Below are positions 36,889-43,233 of a DNA stretch of 64,000 nt, piece by piece (positions within the stretch are counted from its first letter, which is position 1; every line of letters begins with the position of its first letter). Location of the stretch: the NCBI RefSeq assembly GCF_028682455.1, contig NZ_JANHLD010000001.1, forward strand, positions 744,001 through 808,000, written 5' to 3'. Position numbers and translations under genes: made by a program. The DNA comes from Pseudomonas putida. GTDB taxonomy: Bacteria; Pseudomonadota; Gammaproteobacteria; Pseudomonadales; Pseudomonadaceae. Under the pieces are notes generated by a model. The model did no database searches and was not told the origin of the DNA. It saw only the letters and a list, made by a program, of their open reading frames with translations.

Positions 36889-37698
36889 TTACTCGGCTTC
36901 CAGCTTCGCGAGCTCGTCACGAAGTCGTGCAATGCGATCGCTCTTTGCCTTGTTCTTCGCGGCCTCGTACTTCTCGACGACACCGGGAGGCGTCACGATG
37001 CCTTCGATCTTCTGCCAGGTTTCGAGGTAGAGGTTTTGGTTGGTGCCAGACAAATAGTCAGCACACTGCTTATCGAAGTCGGCCTGCGCCCACTCAAGGG
37101 CCTCTTCGTAGCTGGTAGCAGGTCGGATCTCTGCGCTCCCGCCACTGCCGTCGCGATAGGTGTGAAGTCGGTAGGTGAGATTGCCGTCCGAGTAGCCGAA
37201 CAGCGAAACAAGCTTCATCCCGTCAACCTTGACTCGGCGATTCCACGAGTCGTTATCGGTGTCGAATGACTTGAGGTCGTCTGCCCACTCGAAAATTTCA
37301 GGGCTGTAGCCGCCCTTGTAGAGGTGCGTGATTTCGCCGGAGAGGAACTTCTTCAGAGTGTCCAACTGCGTGTCTTCGGCCTTATTAGCAAATGCCATCA
37401 GAGCGTCGGCATGGGACTTTGCCTTCTCCTTGGCGATACCCAAGCGGCGAGATTGGGATTCAAGATCATCCTTCAGCCTTTTGGTTTCACGCTCATACCG
37501 CTCTTCTTGCTTCTTCAGGTCGTTGCCTTTCCACGATACGGCTGGAGCATCGTGCAGGCTTTTCACGACGAAGTTCTCGTCGCTTGGGATTTCCTGGCCG
37601 TTGCTGACGAAGATTTCCTGCACGATCGTTTGCTCGGCGTTGAGCTTTCCGACGACGACAACTTTGCGGCCATCGCTGGTGTACTTGATGCTGTTCAT
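36889..37698 (-). CDS. hypothetical phage protein with coiled coil
   Basis: A 269-residue protein. A beta-rich start (NSIKYTSDGRKVVVVGKLNA, then EQTIVQEIFVSNGQEI) is followed by a coiled coil about residues 60-110 (EERYERETKRLKDDLESQSR), a middle domain and a second charged helix at the end (KSDRIARLRDELAKLEAE). GAGG precedes ATG 37698. Its GC is lower than that of its neighbours. Function unknown. Confidence 0.65.
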   Translation of the reverse strand: MNSIKYTSDGRKVVVVGKLNAEQTIVQEIFVSNGQEIPSDENFVVKSLHDAPAVSWKGNDLKKQEERYERETKRLKDDLESQSRRLGIAKEKAKSHADALMAFANKAEDTQLDTLKKFLSGEITHLYKGGYSPEIFEWADDLKSFDTDNDSWNRRVKVDGMKLVSLFGYSDGNLTYRLHTYRDGSGGSAEIRPATSYEEALEWAQADFDKQCADYLSGTNQNLYLETWQKIEGIVTPPGVVEKYEAAKNKAKSDRIARLRDELAKLEAE

Positions 37699-37711
37699 CT
37701 TGAGCCTCGAT

Positions 37712-37906
37712 ATGACCGCATTGGCCAGGAGCCAGGCGAAGGTGACCAAACCCACCGTGAAAGGTGGCCTGGCGCCTGCCAATGCGGTCGATGTGAAGGG
37801 AATGGGTGCAGGCGGTGAGCGCTACCTCACATGCATCTGGTCTGGCCAAGAAGGCCCCGGATTCGCCTACGGTGATGCGATCTGCATCGATGATTCGGCT
37901 TGCTGA
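37712..37906 (+). CDS. possible small rightward gene
   Basis: A 64-residue frame (or 54 from GTG 37742, which has AGGAG 11 nt upstream). The end reads GGERYLTCIWSGQEGPGFAY, GDAICIDDSAC, which looks like a compact small protein with three Cys. It is divergent from the leftward gene at 36889. It could be a third moron; weak evidence. Confidence 0.4.
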   Translation: MTALARSQAKVTKPTVKGGLAPANAVDVKGMGAGGERYLTCIWSGQEGPGFAYGDAICIDDSAC

Positions 37907-38040
37907 CACCTGCCAGCGCCTATGGCTAAGCCTGATACCCGCGCTTCCGTAGAATCGCCTGACCAGCCTTGCAGCCGGTAGCGGGGCCTGGCATCACTGC
38001 TACTGGGTTCCGATTCAAGCCGAACGCGGATGAAGAAAGG

Positions 38041-38180
38041 TGCATCGGTGATGTGACTTGGCGGGGATTCGAACCCCAAAGACTTATGCCAGCTTCGGCA
38101 GCGCTACCTAACTGGCCGCACCCCGCACGCAGGGCGCCCCTGATCCACCGAGACAAACTCCAAGTCACATCACCGATGCA
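38041..38180 (-). ncRNA. tRNA-like structured element in a 21-bp perfect inverted repeat
   Basis: Arms 38041-38061 and 38160-38180 are perfect complements. On the minus strand the interior has a canonical T arm (GGGGTTCGAATCCCC), directly followed by CCAAGTC that pairs with GACTTGG of the 5' arm as a 7-bp acceptor stem. It also has a D-arm-like GCGGCCAGTTAGGTAGCGC, an atypical region where an anticodon arm would be, and an extra GCGCCC/GGGTGC hairpin. It is too large (81 nt between acceptor and T arm) for a normal tRNA, and lies untranslated in the leftward early transcript. Confidence 0.5.
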
Positions 38181-38240
38181 GCCTGCGATGGGGAGCAGAG
38201 CATCGGGCAGTTAACGTCAGGCTGACGTGGCGCTGGTAGT

Positions 38241-38450
38241 TCAGTCGACGCCGATGTTCCCGCCGCCTGGCTTGGCGATGGTCTTCAGCATCTCGCGTTG
38301 CAGCTCGCCAATCGCCCAGGCTGCGGCCATAACTGCAACGTCTCGGCACATCGCGCCCTTAACGTTGAAGCCTTCGACGCTGATGCCGTCTTTCGTGATG
38401 GTGACGCGCCCGGTCTTTGTGATCTTCATCTCATCATCGGTGCAGTACAT
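38241..38450 (-). CDS. hypothetical phage protein
   Basis: A 69-residue protein (MYCTDDEMKITKTGRVTITK, then FNVKGAMCRDVAVMAAAWAI). A beta-strand start and a helical end. ATG 38450 with GGAGG is preferred over ATG 38486. Function unknown. Confidence 0.6.
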   Translation of the reverse strand: MYCTDDEMKITKTGRVTITKDGISVEGFNVKGAMCRDVAVMAAAWAIGELQREMLKTIAKPGGGNIGVD

Positions 38451-38513
38451 GCTGCCCTCCAGGGCGGTTGATTTCCCAGCAGCCACTCGTGGGAATGGCT
38501 GCGAGTGAAATCG

Positions 38514-38735
38514 TCATACTTCGAACAGCTCTTGCTGATCATCAGAGCGGCACCAATGCTGGAAGTAGTCGGCGTTAGCTAGATCTCGCGTCTCTCGAAT
38601 CGGGGCATCGGGCACATCCCGTGCTACGTATCCGACCGGCCCTTCGAGTCGAAACCTGCCAATAGCTATCGAAGTTGCCTTGTCGTGGATACGTTGGCAT
38701 TTCTGGCAAATATTCGGTTTTTCCGAATTTCTCAT
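38514..38735 (-). CDS. hypothetical phage protein with CxxC
   Basis: A 73-residue protein: NICQKCQRIHDKATSIAIGR, then a tail ending HWCRSDDQQELFEV. The CxxC could bind zinc. GGAG lies 9 nt before the ATG. Function unknown. Confidence 0.55.
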   Translation of the reverse strand: MRNSEKPNICQKCQRIHDKATSIAIGRFRLEGPVGYVARDVPDAPIRETRDLANADYFQHWCRSDDQQELFEV

Positions 38736-38800
38736 TTCGGCTTACTCCAGTAGATTCCCCCTGATGCGCCCCGCTTGAGGCGCACCGGGGAATCGTCTGT

Positions 38801-39037
38801 TCAGCCGTGCACATACGGCACGTTGTTGCCAATCAGCCATTCCTCCATCCAAGCATTGCCAGATGAATGGATGCTTCGGCAGTCGAAGTTGAGGCAGTCC
38901 AGGCACCAGCTGCCGATGTGCCTGCCATCGGGCAGTGTCACCTTGAGCCACTGACCCCCATCCTCTTCCGTGACGGCATTGAGGGTGCAGCCTGCTTTCA
39001 GCAAGGGCTCAAGCGCTACGGTTACGGCTCTTCCCAT
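38801..39037 (-). CDS. first gene of the leftward early operon, hypothetical
   Basis: A 78-residue protein: MGRAVTVALEPLLKAGCTLN, then WLKVTLPDGRHIGSWCLDCL. CTGGAG precedes the ATG. It is the first well-supported gene downstream of the left operators and so would be made first after induction. In lambda this position holds N, but it has no Arg-rich motif, so an N-like role is not supported. Confidence 0.55.
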   Translation of the reverse strand: MGRAVTVALEPLLKAGCTLNAVTEEDGGQWLKVTLPDGRHIGSWCLDCLNFDCRSIHSSGNAWMEEWLIGNNVPYVHG

Positions 39038-39405
39038 GGTCGTTTCTCCAGGTGGATTCCCAAAGCCGGCTCATTGAGCCGGCAGAGGTGAATCGTTCTG
39101 TCCTATTACCGCCGGGGTGGCGGGGCGCATTGCATGCCCGGGTCGTTCTCTCGGTTAGGGCGTTTCACCTTCGTCAGCCGTACAGGGTGATCCCTGTCGT
39201 GGGCAGCCTTTCGGGGCTGTCTGGCGCCGGTCGCCGGTAGAGGCAATGCGGTCTGTTCACCAGTTCCATAGCTGGCATGGGGATCGAATTTATTGCTCGC
39301 GCTGTGCCGTTGCCGGGATCGATCCGCGAGGTTCCCATCGATGTGTAAAGAGCGGAGAGGCTTGAGGGCCTCCCGAGGGGCTGTGTAGCGCCTCGATGGA
39401 TGTAG
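39038..39405 (-). other. untranslated leader of the leftward early transcript
   Basis: About 370 nt with no convincing gene on either strand. It holds several stem-loops, for example GCCGGCTCA-TTGAGCCGGC (39064-39083) and GGCTTGAGGGCCTCC near 39360. A long structured leader after PL suggests antitermination or RNA-level control; no boxA/boxB pair was identified. Confidence 0.4.
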
Positions 39406-39446
39406 TTAACCATCGGTATATTATTAACGTCAATACCGATGGTTAA
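39406..39446. promoter_or_regulatory. left operator pair (OL-like) for CI/Cro
   Basis: TTAACCATCGGTAT (39406-39419) and its inverse ATACCGATGGTTAA (39433-39446), centres 27 bp apart. They match the sites between cI and cro. A minus-strand TTGACG (39433-39428) could be the -35 of the leftward promoter, though its -10 is poor. Confidence 0.75.
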
Positions 39447-39482
39447 TTTATTTTTCGAGGGTGTGAGATATGATCTGAATAA

Positions 39483-39498
39483 CTGGATGGATATACAG
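39483..39498 (+). promoter_or_regulatory. LexA box before prophage DUF1654 gene
   Basis: CTGGATGGATATACAG fits CTG-N10-CAG and lies just after a candidate -10 (TATGAT, 39469-39474), where LexA would block transcription start. Less symmetric than the chromosomal box at 7597. Confidence 0.6.
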
Positions 39499-39514
39499 TT
39501 AATGAGGAGGTGAC

Positions 39515-39832
39515 ATGGCCAAGCAGAAGAAGTCGGCGCCGCAGCAGGAGCGCCAAGTGATGACCGGGCTAGAGCGGCTAGGGCTTCGAGTATCCAGCAT
39601 GATTAATCACCCGATCGCGCGCGAGCAGCGCTGGGTCGTGATTCATCGGCTCGATACGGACGGGGAGGCGGAGTGGGAGGAAATCATGAGGCTGCTTTCC
39701 GAAACGGACGGCCTGGAGATGACTTTCAACGATGACGGCAGCGTGAAAATCGAATGGGAGATGCAAAGCGACGATGACCGCGAGGCGCCATCCGAAGAAC
39801 TTGAGTACCTGGAGGAGGGGCCGCCTTTCTAG
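39515..39832 (+). CDS. DUF1654 protein, prophage copy
   Basis: A 105-residue protein homologous to the chromosomal one at 7339: GLRVSSMINHPIAREQRWVV, then a WEEIMRLLSETDGLEMTF stretch and DDGSVKIEW, plus an extra acidic tail (EELEYLEEGPPF). GAGGAGG precedes the ATG. It is transcribed rightward from the OL region towards cI and ends at its own terminator. Both a CI operator and a LexA box are within 110 bp upstream. Function unknown; expression on DNA damage is inferred. Confidence 0.8.
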   Translation: MAKQKKSAPQQERQVMTGLERLGLRVSSMINHPIAREQRWVVIHRLDTDGEAEWEEIMRLLSETDGLEMTFNDDGSVKIEWEMQSDDDREAPSEELEYLEEGPPF

Positions 39833-39840
39833 TGGGCACA

Positions 39841-39868
39841 AAAAAGCCCGCGACATGGCGGGCTTTCT
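39841..39868 (+). terminator. terminator after prophage DUF1654
   Basis: A6-GCCCGC, loop GACATG, GCGGGC-TTT. It also faces the leftward cI-linked transcript. Confidence 0.75.
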
Positions 39869-39903
39869 GGTCACGGCGGGAGCAAAAAATCATCGTTCAA
39901 GCT

Positions 39904-40464
39904 CTAGGTCGATGAGTCTTCTGAGTTTAGCGACCAGCCTGCAGCATAAAGGATGTGAGGCCGATCCTGATTGTTTATAGGCCGAGTGTGCCTGTCGATT
40001 TTTACATCCTCTCGCCTTGCCTTTGGGGCTGGCGTAAGACGGCTTTCCAATCCAAGCCCAATCACTGGAGCGGATTTCCATGTCTCGATCATGGTGGCAG
40101 TCGAAGGCTTAGCCTTTTTCAACTGTTCGGCCAAACCTGGGCCTCGCTTGCCTTTGGCCCTCCTCTCGGCTCGCCGCAACTTCTTTTCCTTGCGAGAGAG
40201 AGGATTCGTTTGTGATTTTGAATTTGGAATCAGCGAAGGAGGGTGGCGATCTAGGTATTCAAACAATCGGTTCGCCAAGATGGGGTAATGTTCATGACCT
40301 CGAATCGATATCAAGGTTTTGTACAGAGCCGCGTATAGGTCCCATTCCTTGGGGTCTTTGAAGTCACTGCGCTGGCGACCGCTCCTGCAAACAAATTTTG
40401 AAAGATTCTTTGGGGGCTTGGCAGCTTCAAATTCAAAAATTCTTTTCTGAAGCAGGATGTCCAT
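39904..40464 (-). CDS. unknown protein encoded behind cI (rex-like position)
   Basis: A 186-residue basic protein, 38 bp downstream of cI on the same strand and so expected to be made with CI in the lysogen. It has FEYLDRHPPSLIPNS, a Lys/Arg cluster (SRKEKKLRRAERRAKGKRGP) and a soluble C-terminus. No domain recognised. In lambda this place is held by rexAB, which exclude other phages; a similar exclusion or defence role is inferred only from position. Lower GC than the phage core genes. Confidence 0.65.
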   Translation of the reverse strand: MDILLQKRIFEFEAAKPPKNLSKFVCRSGRQRSDFKDPKEWDLYAALYKTLISIRGHEHYPILANRLFEYLDRHPPSLIPNSKSQTNPLSRKEKKLRRAERRAKGKRGPGLAEQLKKAKPSTATMIETWKSAPVIGLGLESRLTPAPKARREDVKIDRHTRPINNQDRPHILYAAGWSLNSEDSST

Positions 40465-40502
40465 TCCTTGTTCCCCCGGCGCAGTGAGTTTTTGAAGGCT
40501 GG

Positions 40503-41384
40503 CTACGCCTTCCTCGCATTCCAGATCAACAGCACTTTGGCGTGAATGGTCACGTCATCAATGCGTGCCTGCTGATCTTTGTGCTTCTCGTTGTCGGAGA
40601 TCAGCCAGAAGTGCTCTTCATCGTGGAATTGCAGACGCTTGATGTACAGGTGGCCATGCCAGGTCAGCACATAGATTCCTTCCCCGACGAACTCGTTTAC
40701 GCCCCGATCCACAATAAGTGGGTCTTTGTCGTTGATCGTGCCCTCCATGCTCTGACCCCAGCCGAAGATCATCGCCAGCGCAGACTGAGACGTGTAGGTC
40801 ACGCCTTTTTCCTGCAGTACCGACTCCTTCACGATCACATTACGGATCGCCTCGGTGTAATCCGGGGGGACCTGGCCGTGGCCCATTGATGCGCGGATGT
40901 CGTACTGCGGGATGAAGATTTCATCCTTCTTGACCTTCAGGCCGGAGAAGTCCGCCGAGATCACGTTCGTCTTCGGTTCATCCGCCAGGCTCTCAGCCAC
41001 TGCTGCTGCGATCTTCTGCTGGGCAGCATCGTCAAGCTTCTTTCCGGCGTGCTCGCGAAGCATTGCCATTACCTTTTCGGCCGCCCCGGTCTTGTGATCT
41101 GTGTCACCGGCAGGGACTGAGCGCAGGCCACGAATCTCATCGGCAAGCCTGGGGCTGAATTTCTCAACAGGCACATCCAGAAGACGAGCCAGAACCGAAG
41201 CGAACTTCGCATTCAGCGGGTTGATGCCTTTGAAATACAGATTCACGGCAGCAGGGGTCATCCCGGCCTCATCCGCAATCTTCTTCTGACTGAGCTTCAT
41301 TTCGTTCTTTTTGGCCAAGAACAGCTCATGCGCCGCTTCGCATTCAGCGAGGCGGTCAGGGGGGAGGATTCGTTTTTTGGTCAT
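40503..41384 (-). CDS. CI-type phage repressor with S24 protease domain
   Basis: A 293-residue repressor. The N-terminal helix-turn-helix (about residues 30-52, LSQKKIADEAGMTPAAVNLY) binds operators; the C-terminal LexA-like domain has catalytic Ser212 in GQSMEGTI and Lys249 in HLYIKR, so RecA-stimulated self-cleavage is expected. A minus-strand TATACA at 41398-41393 would place transcription start at or 1-2 nt before the ATG, so the mRNA may be leaderless as for lambda cI. Confidence 0.9.
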   Translation of the reverse strand: MTKKRILPPDRLAECEAAHELFLAKKNEMKLSQKKIADEAGMTPAAVNLYFKGINPLNAKFASVLARLLDVPVEKFSPRLADEIRGLRSVPAGDTDHKTGAAEKVMAMLREHAGKKLDDAAQQKIAAAVAESLADEPKTNVISADFSGLKVKKDEIFIPQYDIRASMGHGQVPPDYTEAIRNVIVKESVLQEKGVTYTSQSALAMIFGWGQSMEGTINDKDPLIVDRGVNEFVGEGIYVLTWHGHLYIKRLQFHDEEHFWLISDNEKHKDQQARIDDVTIHAKVLLIWNARKA

Positions 41385-41395
41385 TGGCCGAATGT

Positions 41396-41457
41396 ATACC
41401 AACGGTTAAAAAATAGAAGAAACCATCGGTATGGACAAAGAATCAACCGATGGTTAA
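41396..41457. promoter_or_regulatory. right operators (OR-like), three sites
   Basis: ATACCAACGGTTAA (41396-41409), GAAACCATCGGTAT (41419-41432) and CAACCGATGGTTAA (41444-41457) are spaced 23 and 25 bp centre to centre. The outer two share one orientation, the middle one is reversed. They lie between cI and cro exactly as a lambda OR1-OR3 set. Confidence 0.8.
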
Positions 41458-41460
41458 TAT
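41432..41460 (+). promoter_or_regulatory. PR promoter for cro and replication genes
   Basis: TGGACA (41432-41437), 17-nt spacer, TAATAT (41455-41460). It overlaps the second and third operators, so repressor binding would exclude polymerase. Confidence 0.7.
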
Positions 41461-41488
41461 CCGGCCTATGTACAACCGAGGCCAGATC

Positions 41489-41683
41489 ATGAAAGAGACC
41501 CCCCTCGACAAGTTCGTTGCTGAAAAAGGGCAGTCCGAGGCCGCCAGGCTTCTTTGTGTGACGGCCCCGGCAATTCACAAGGCGCTTACTGCCAAAAGGG
41601 ACATTCGCGTTGTTGAGCAGCCGGATGGGAGTTACGTCGCCCAGGAAACGCGGCCGTTCCCATCTCAGAAGAACGCAGCCTAA
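41489..41683 (+). CDS. Cro-like repressor
   Basis: A 64-residue protein with a Cro-type helix-turn-helix: TPLDKFVAEKGQSEAARLLC, VTAPAIHKALTA, and a beta end IRVVEQPDGSYVAQE. First gene after PR. ATG 41489 with GAGG 8 nt upstream is chosen; ATG 41468 is possible. It should compete with CI for the operators during lytic growth. Confidence 0.75.
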   Translation: MKETPLDKFVAEKGQSEAARLLCVTAPAIHKALTAKRDIRVVEQPDGSYVAQETRPFPSQKNAA

Positions 41684-41710
41684 CCATTTCAACCACACAG
41701 GAAACACAGC

Positions 41711-41911
41711 ATGTATCAGGACCCCAGTCAGAAACGCGCCATTCCGGTGAAGGTTCGTTTCGAACCTGTTCTTGACCGGATTCTCCGCAAGGCAGCAACG
41801 AAGACTCGTATGCAGCACGCCACTTACCTCTACGAAATTATCGAGTGGGCCGTAGCCAACGGCGTTATCGAAGAGCTGATGCAGGACAAGCAAGAAGATA
41901 TCGCGGGCTGA
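41711..41911 (+). CDS. small ribbon-helix-helix-like phage protein
   Basis: A 66-residue protein: IPVKVRFEPVLDRILRKAAT, then TRMQHATYLYEIIEWAVANG. The short strand followed by two helices resembles Arc/MetJ-type DNA-binding proteins. AGGAAACACAGC precedes the ATG. It may fill the CII/regulator slot; this is inferred. Confidence 0.55.
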   Translation: MYQDPSQKRAIPVKVRFEPVLDRILRKAATKTRMQHATYLYEIIEWAVANGVIEELMQDKQEDIAG

Positions 41912-41930
41912 AGGCCCTTTGGAGGCCCAA

Positions 41931-42137
41931 ATGACCGTAGAGCTAGAACGGTTGCCGCCTGATACGCGGCGACAAGTTGAGGGGTTGATGAGCGCAAACG
42001 GTTGGAGCTTCGACCGAGCCATCAACGAAATGATCGAGGCATCAATTGCCAGTGGTGCGCTTTCCGAGGTCGGGAGGCGGAAAGCGAAGGTCTTGCAGCT
42101 TGTGCCCCCAATAAGGGCCTCTGCGAGGGACTCTTGA
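41931..42137 (+). CDS. small phage protein, possible second ribbon-helix-helix
   Basis: A 68-residue protein: TRRQVEGLMSANGWSFDRAI, then NEMIEASIASGALSEVGRRK. Similar size and helix pattern to the gene before it. GGAGGCCCAA precedes ATG 41931. Function unknown. Confidence 0.55.
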   Translation: MTVELERLPPDTRRQVEGLMSANGWSFDRAINEMIEASIASGALSEVGRRKAKVLQLVPPIRASARDS

Positions 42138-42170
42138 GGGTAGGGCAGAGGCCCTCTCTGAATTCCAGGC

Positions 42171-42203
42171 ACAAAAAAGCCGACGGACGAGGTCGGCTCT
42201 TTC
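42171..42203 (+). terminator. weak terminator in the rightward early transcript (tR1-like)
   Basis: GCCGAC/GTCGGC stem with a 7-nt loop and a broken T run (TCTTT), preceded by A6. Placed between regulator and replication genes as tR1 is in lambda. Confidence 0.5.
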
Positions 42204-42228
42204 TACAGCAAGTTCAGCGAGAAGAATC

Positions 42229-43233
42229 ATGACAAACATCGTCCACATTGACAAGTCCAGGGGGTTTACCCGGATGGACAATCAGCTGATGGATGCGCTG
42301 GCAGCAGTGCACTTGTCCCCGGCGGAGTTCAAAACGCTGCATGCCATCACCCGCATGGTGGTCGGTTACAACCTTGAGCACCGCCGTGTGACTGCCGATG
42401 AGGTGGCTAAGATGACCAACATCCTGCCTGCTCATGCCTCTCGTGCAATCAGTAACCTTCTGGCTCGTCGCGTTCTGTACCGCGTTGGCGGAAGCCGTGG
42501 CGATATCGGCATCTGTAACCCGACTGAGTGGGTTTACCAGGAGCCCAAGAAAGACAAATCGACTCAACCAAAATCAGTCGAAATTACCAAAATTGGTAGT
42601 TTCGCAACGGTAACGAAACTACCAATTTCCGACGACTCCCTTCTTTATACGAAAGAAATACCCCTAGTAACTGTTCCTACGGAACAGATTACTGCCCCCC
42701 AGGGGGCTGAACCCGCCCAGCTCGAGCCCGAGGCAACCGAAACCACGAAAGTTTCGTTCAATGGGGAGGACTTCGAAGTCGACACCACCCTGATCACCAA
42801 ATGGGCGCAAGCGTACGCACCGATTGACGTTGAAGCCGAAATCAAGCGTGCCGCCGCCTGGGCCAGCGGGAGCAAGCCGAAGAAGGACTGGCGCCGCTTC
42901 CTGGTCAACTGGCTGGGCCGAGAGTTCAAGCGCAACCCGAACGGCGCCTCCGAGGCCGGCGTTCCCGTCGACAAGATCATCGACCTGTACCACAAGATCT
43001 GCCCGAGCCTGCCAGCGGTTACTGTCAAAACCGACCGGGTCCTGCGCAGCATGATCGCCGAGCGCTGGAACGAATCGCCCGACCACCAGAGCGGCCAGGG
43101 CTTCTGGCTTGGCTTCTTCCAGAAGGCCAACAACCGTAGCCAGGTGTTTTTCCGTGGCGCAAACGTGGCCCCGCGCCTTGAGGCCCTGGTCAGCCGTGCA
43201 GTGTTCCGCGAAATTGCGGAGGCCGCGCAATGA
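42229..43233 (+). CDS. phage replication initiator, lambda O-like
   Basis: A 334-residue protein. The N-terminal winged helix (FTRMDNQLMDALAAVHLSPA, then VTADEVAKMTNILPAHASRA) matches the phage replication O domain; the C-terminal half (about residues 200-330, with WRRFLVNWLGREFKRN) should bind the helicase. A palindrome-rich segment inside the gene is a candidate origin, as in lambda. It overlaps the helicase gene by 4 bp. Confidence 0.8.
   Translation: MTNIVHIDKSRGFTRMDNQLMDALAAVHLSPAEFKTLHAITRMVVGYNLEHRRVTADEVAKMTNILPAHASRAISNLLARRVLYRVGGSRGDIGICNPTEWVYQEPKKDKSTQPKSVEITKIGSFATVTKLPISDDSLLYTKEIPLVTVPTEQITAPQGAEPAQLEPEATETTKVSFNGEDFEVDTTLITKWAQAYAPIDVEAEIKRAAAWASGSKPKKDWRRFLVNWLGREFKRNPNGASEAGVPVDKIIDLYHKICPSLPAVTVKTDRVLRSMIAERWNESPDHQSGQGFWLGFFQKANNRSQVFFRGANVAPRLEALVSRAVFREIAEAAQ
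42591..42627. other. candidate replication origin inside the initiator gene
   Basis: AATTGGTAGTTTCG and its exact inverse CGAAACTACCAATT flank CAACGGTAA; a third ATTACCAA half-site precedes at 42583 and a CGAAAGTTTCG palindrome follows near 42746. An A/T-richer stretch comes just after. Inverted iterons in the middle of the O gene are the hallmark of lambda-type origins. Confidence 0.5.

Noticed and set aside
38041..38180. calling the inverted-repeat element a functional tRNA
   Set aside because: The acceptor and T arms fit, but 81 nt between them and no proper 7-nt anticodon loop do not.
39174..39413. 79-codon leftward frame starting inside the left operator
   Set aside because: Its ATG lies within the operator, no ribosome site precedes it, and the Arg/Pro-rich product looks like a chance translation of high-GC DNA.
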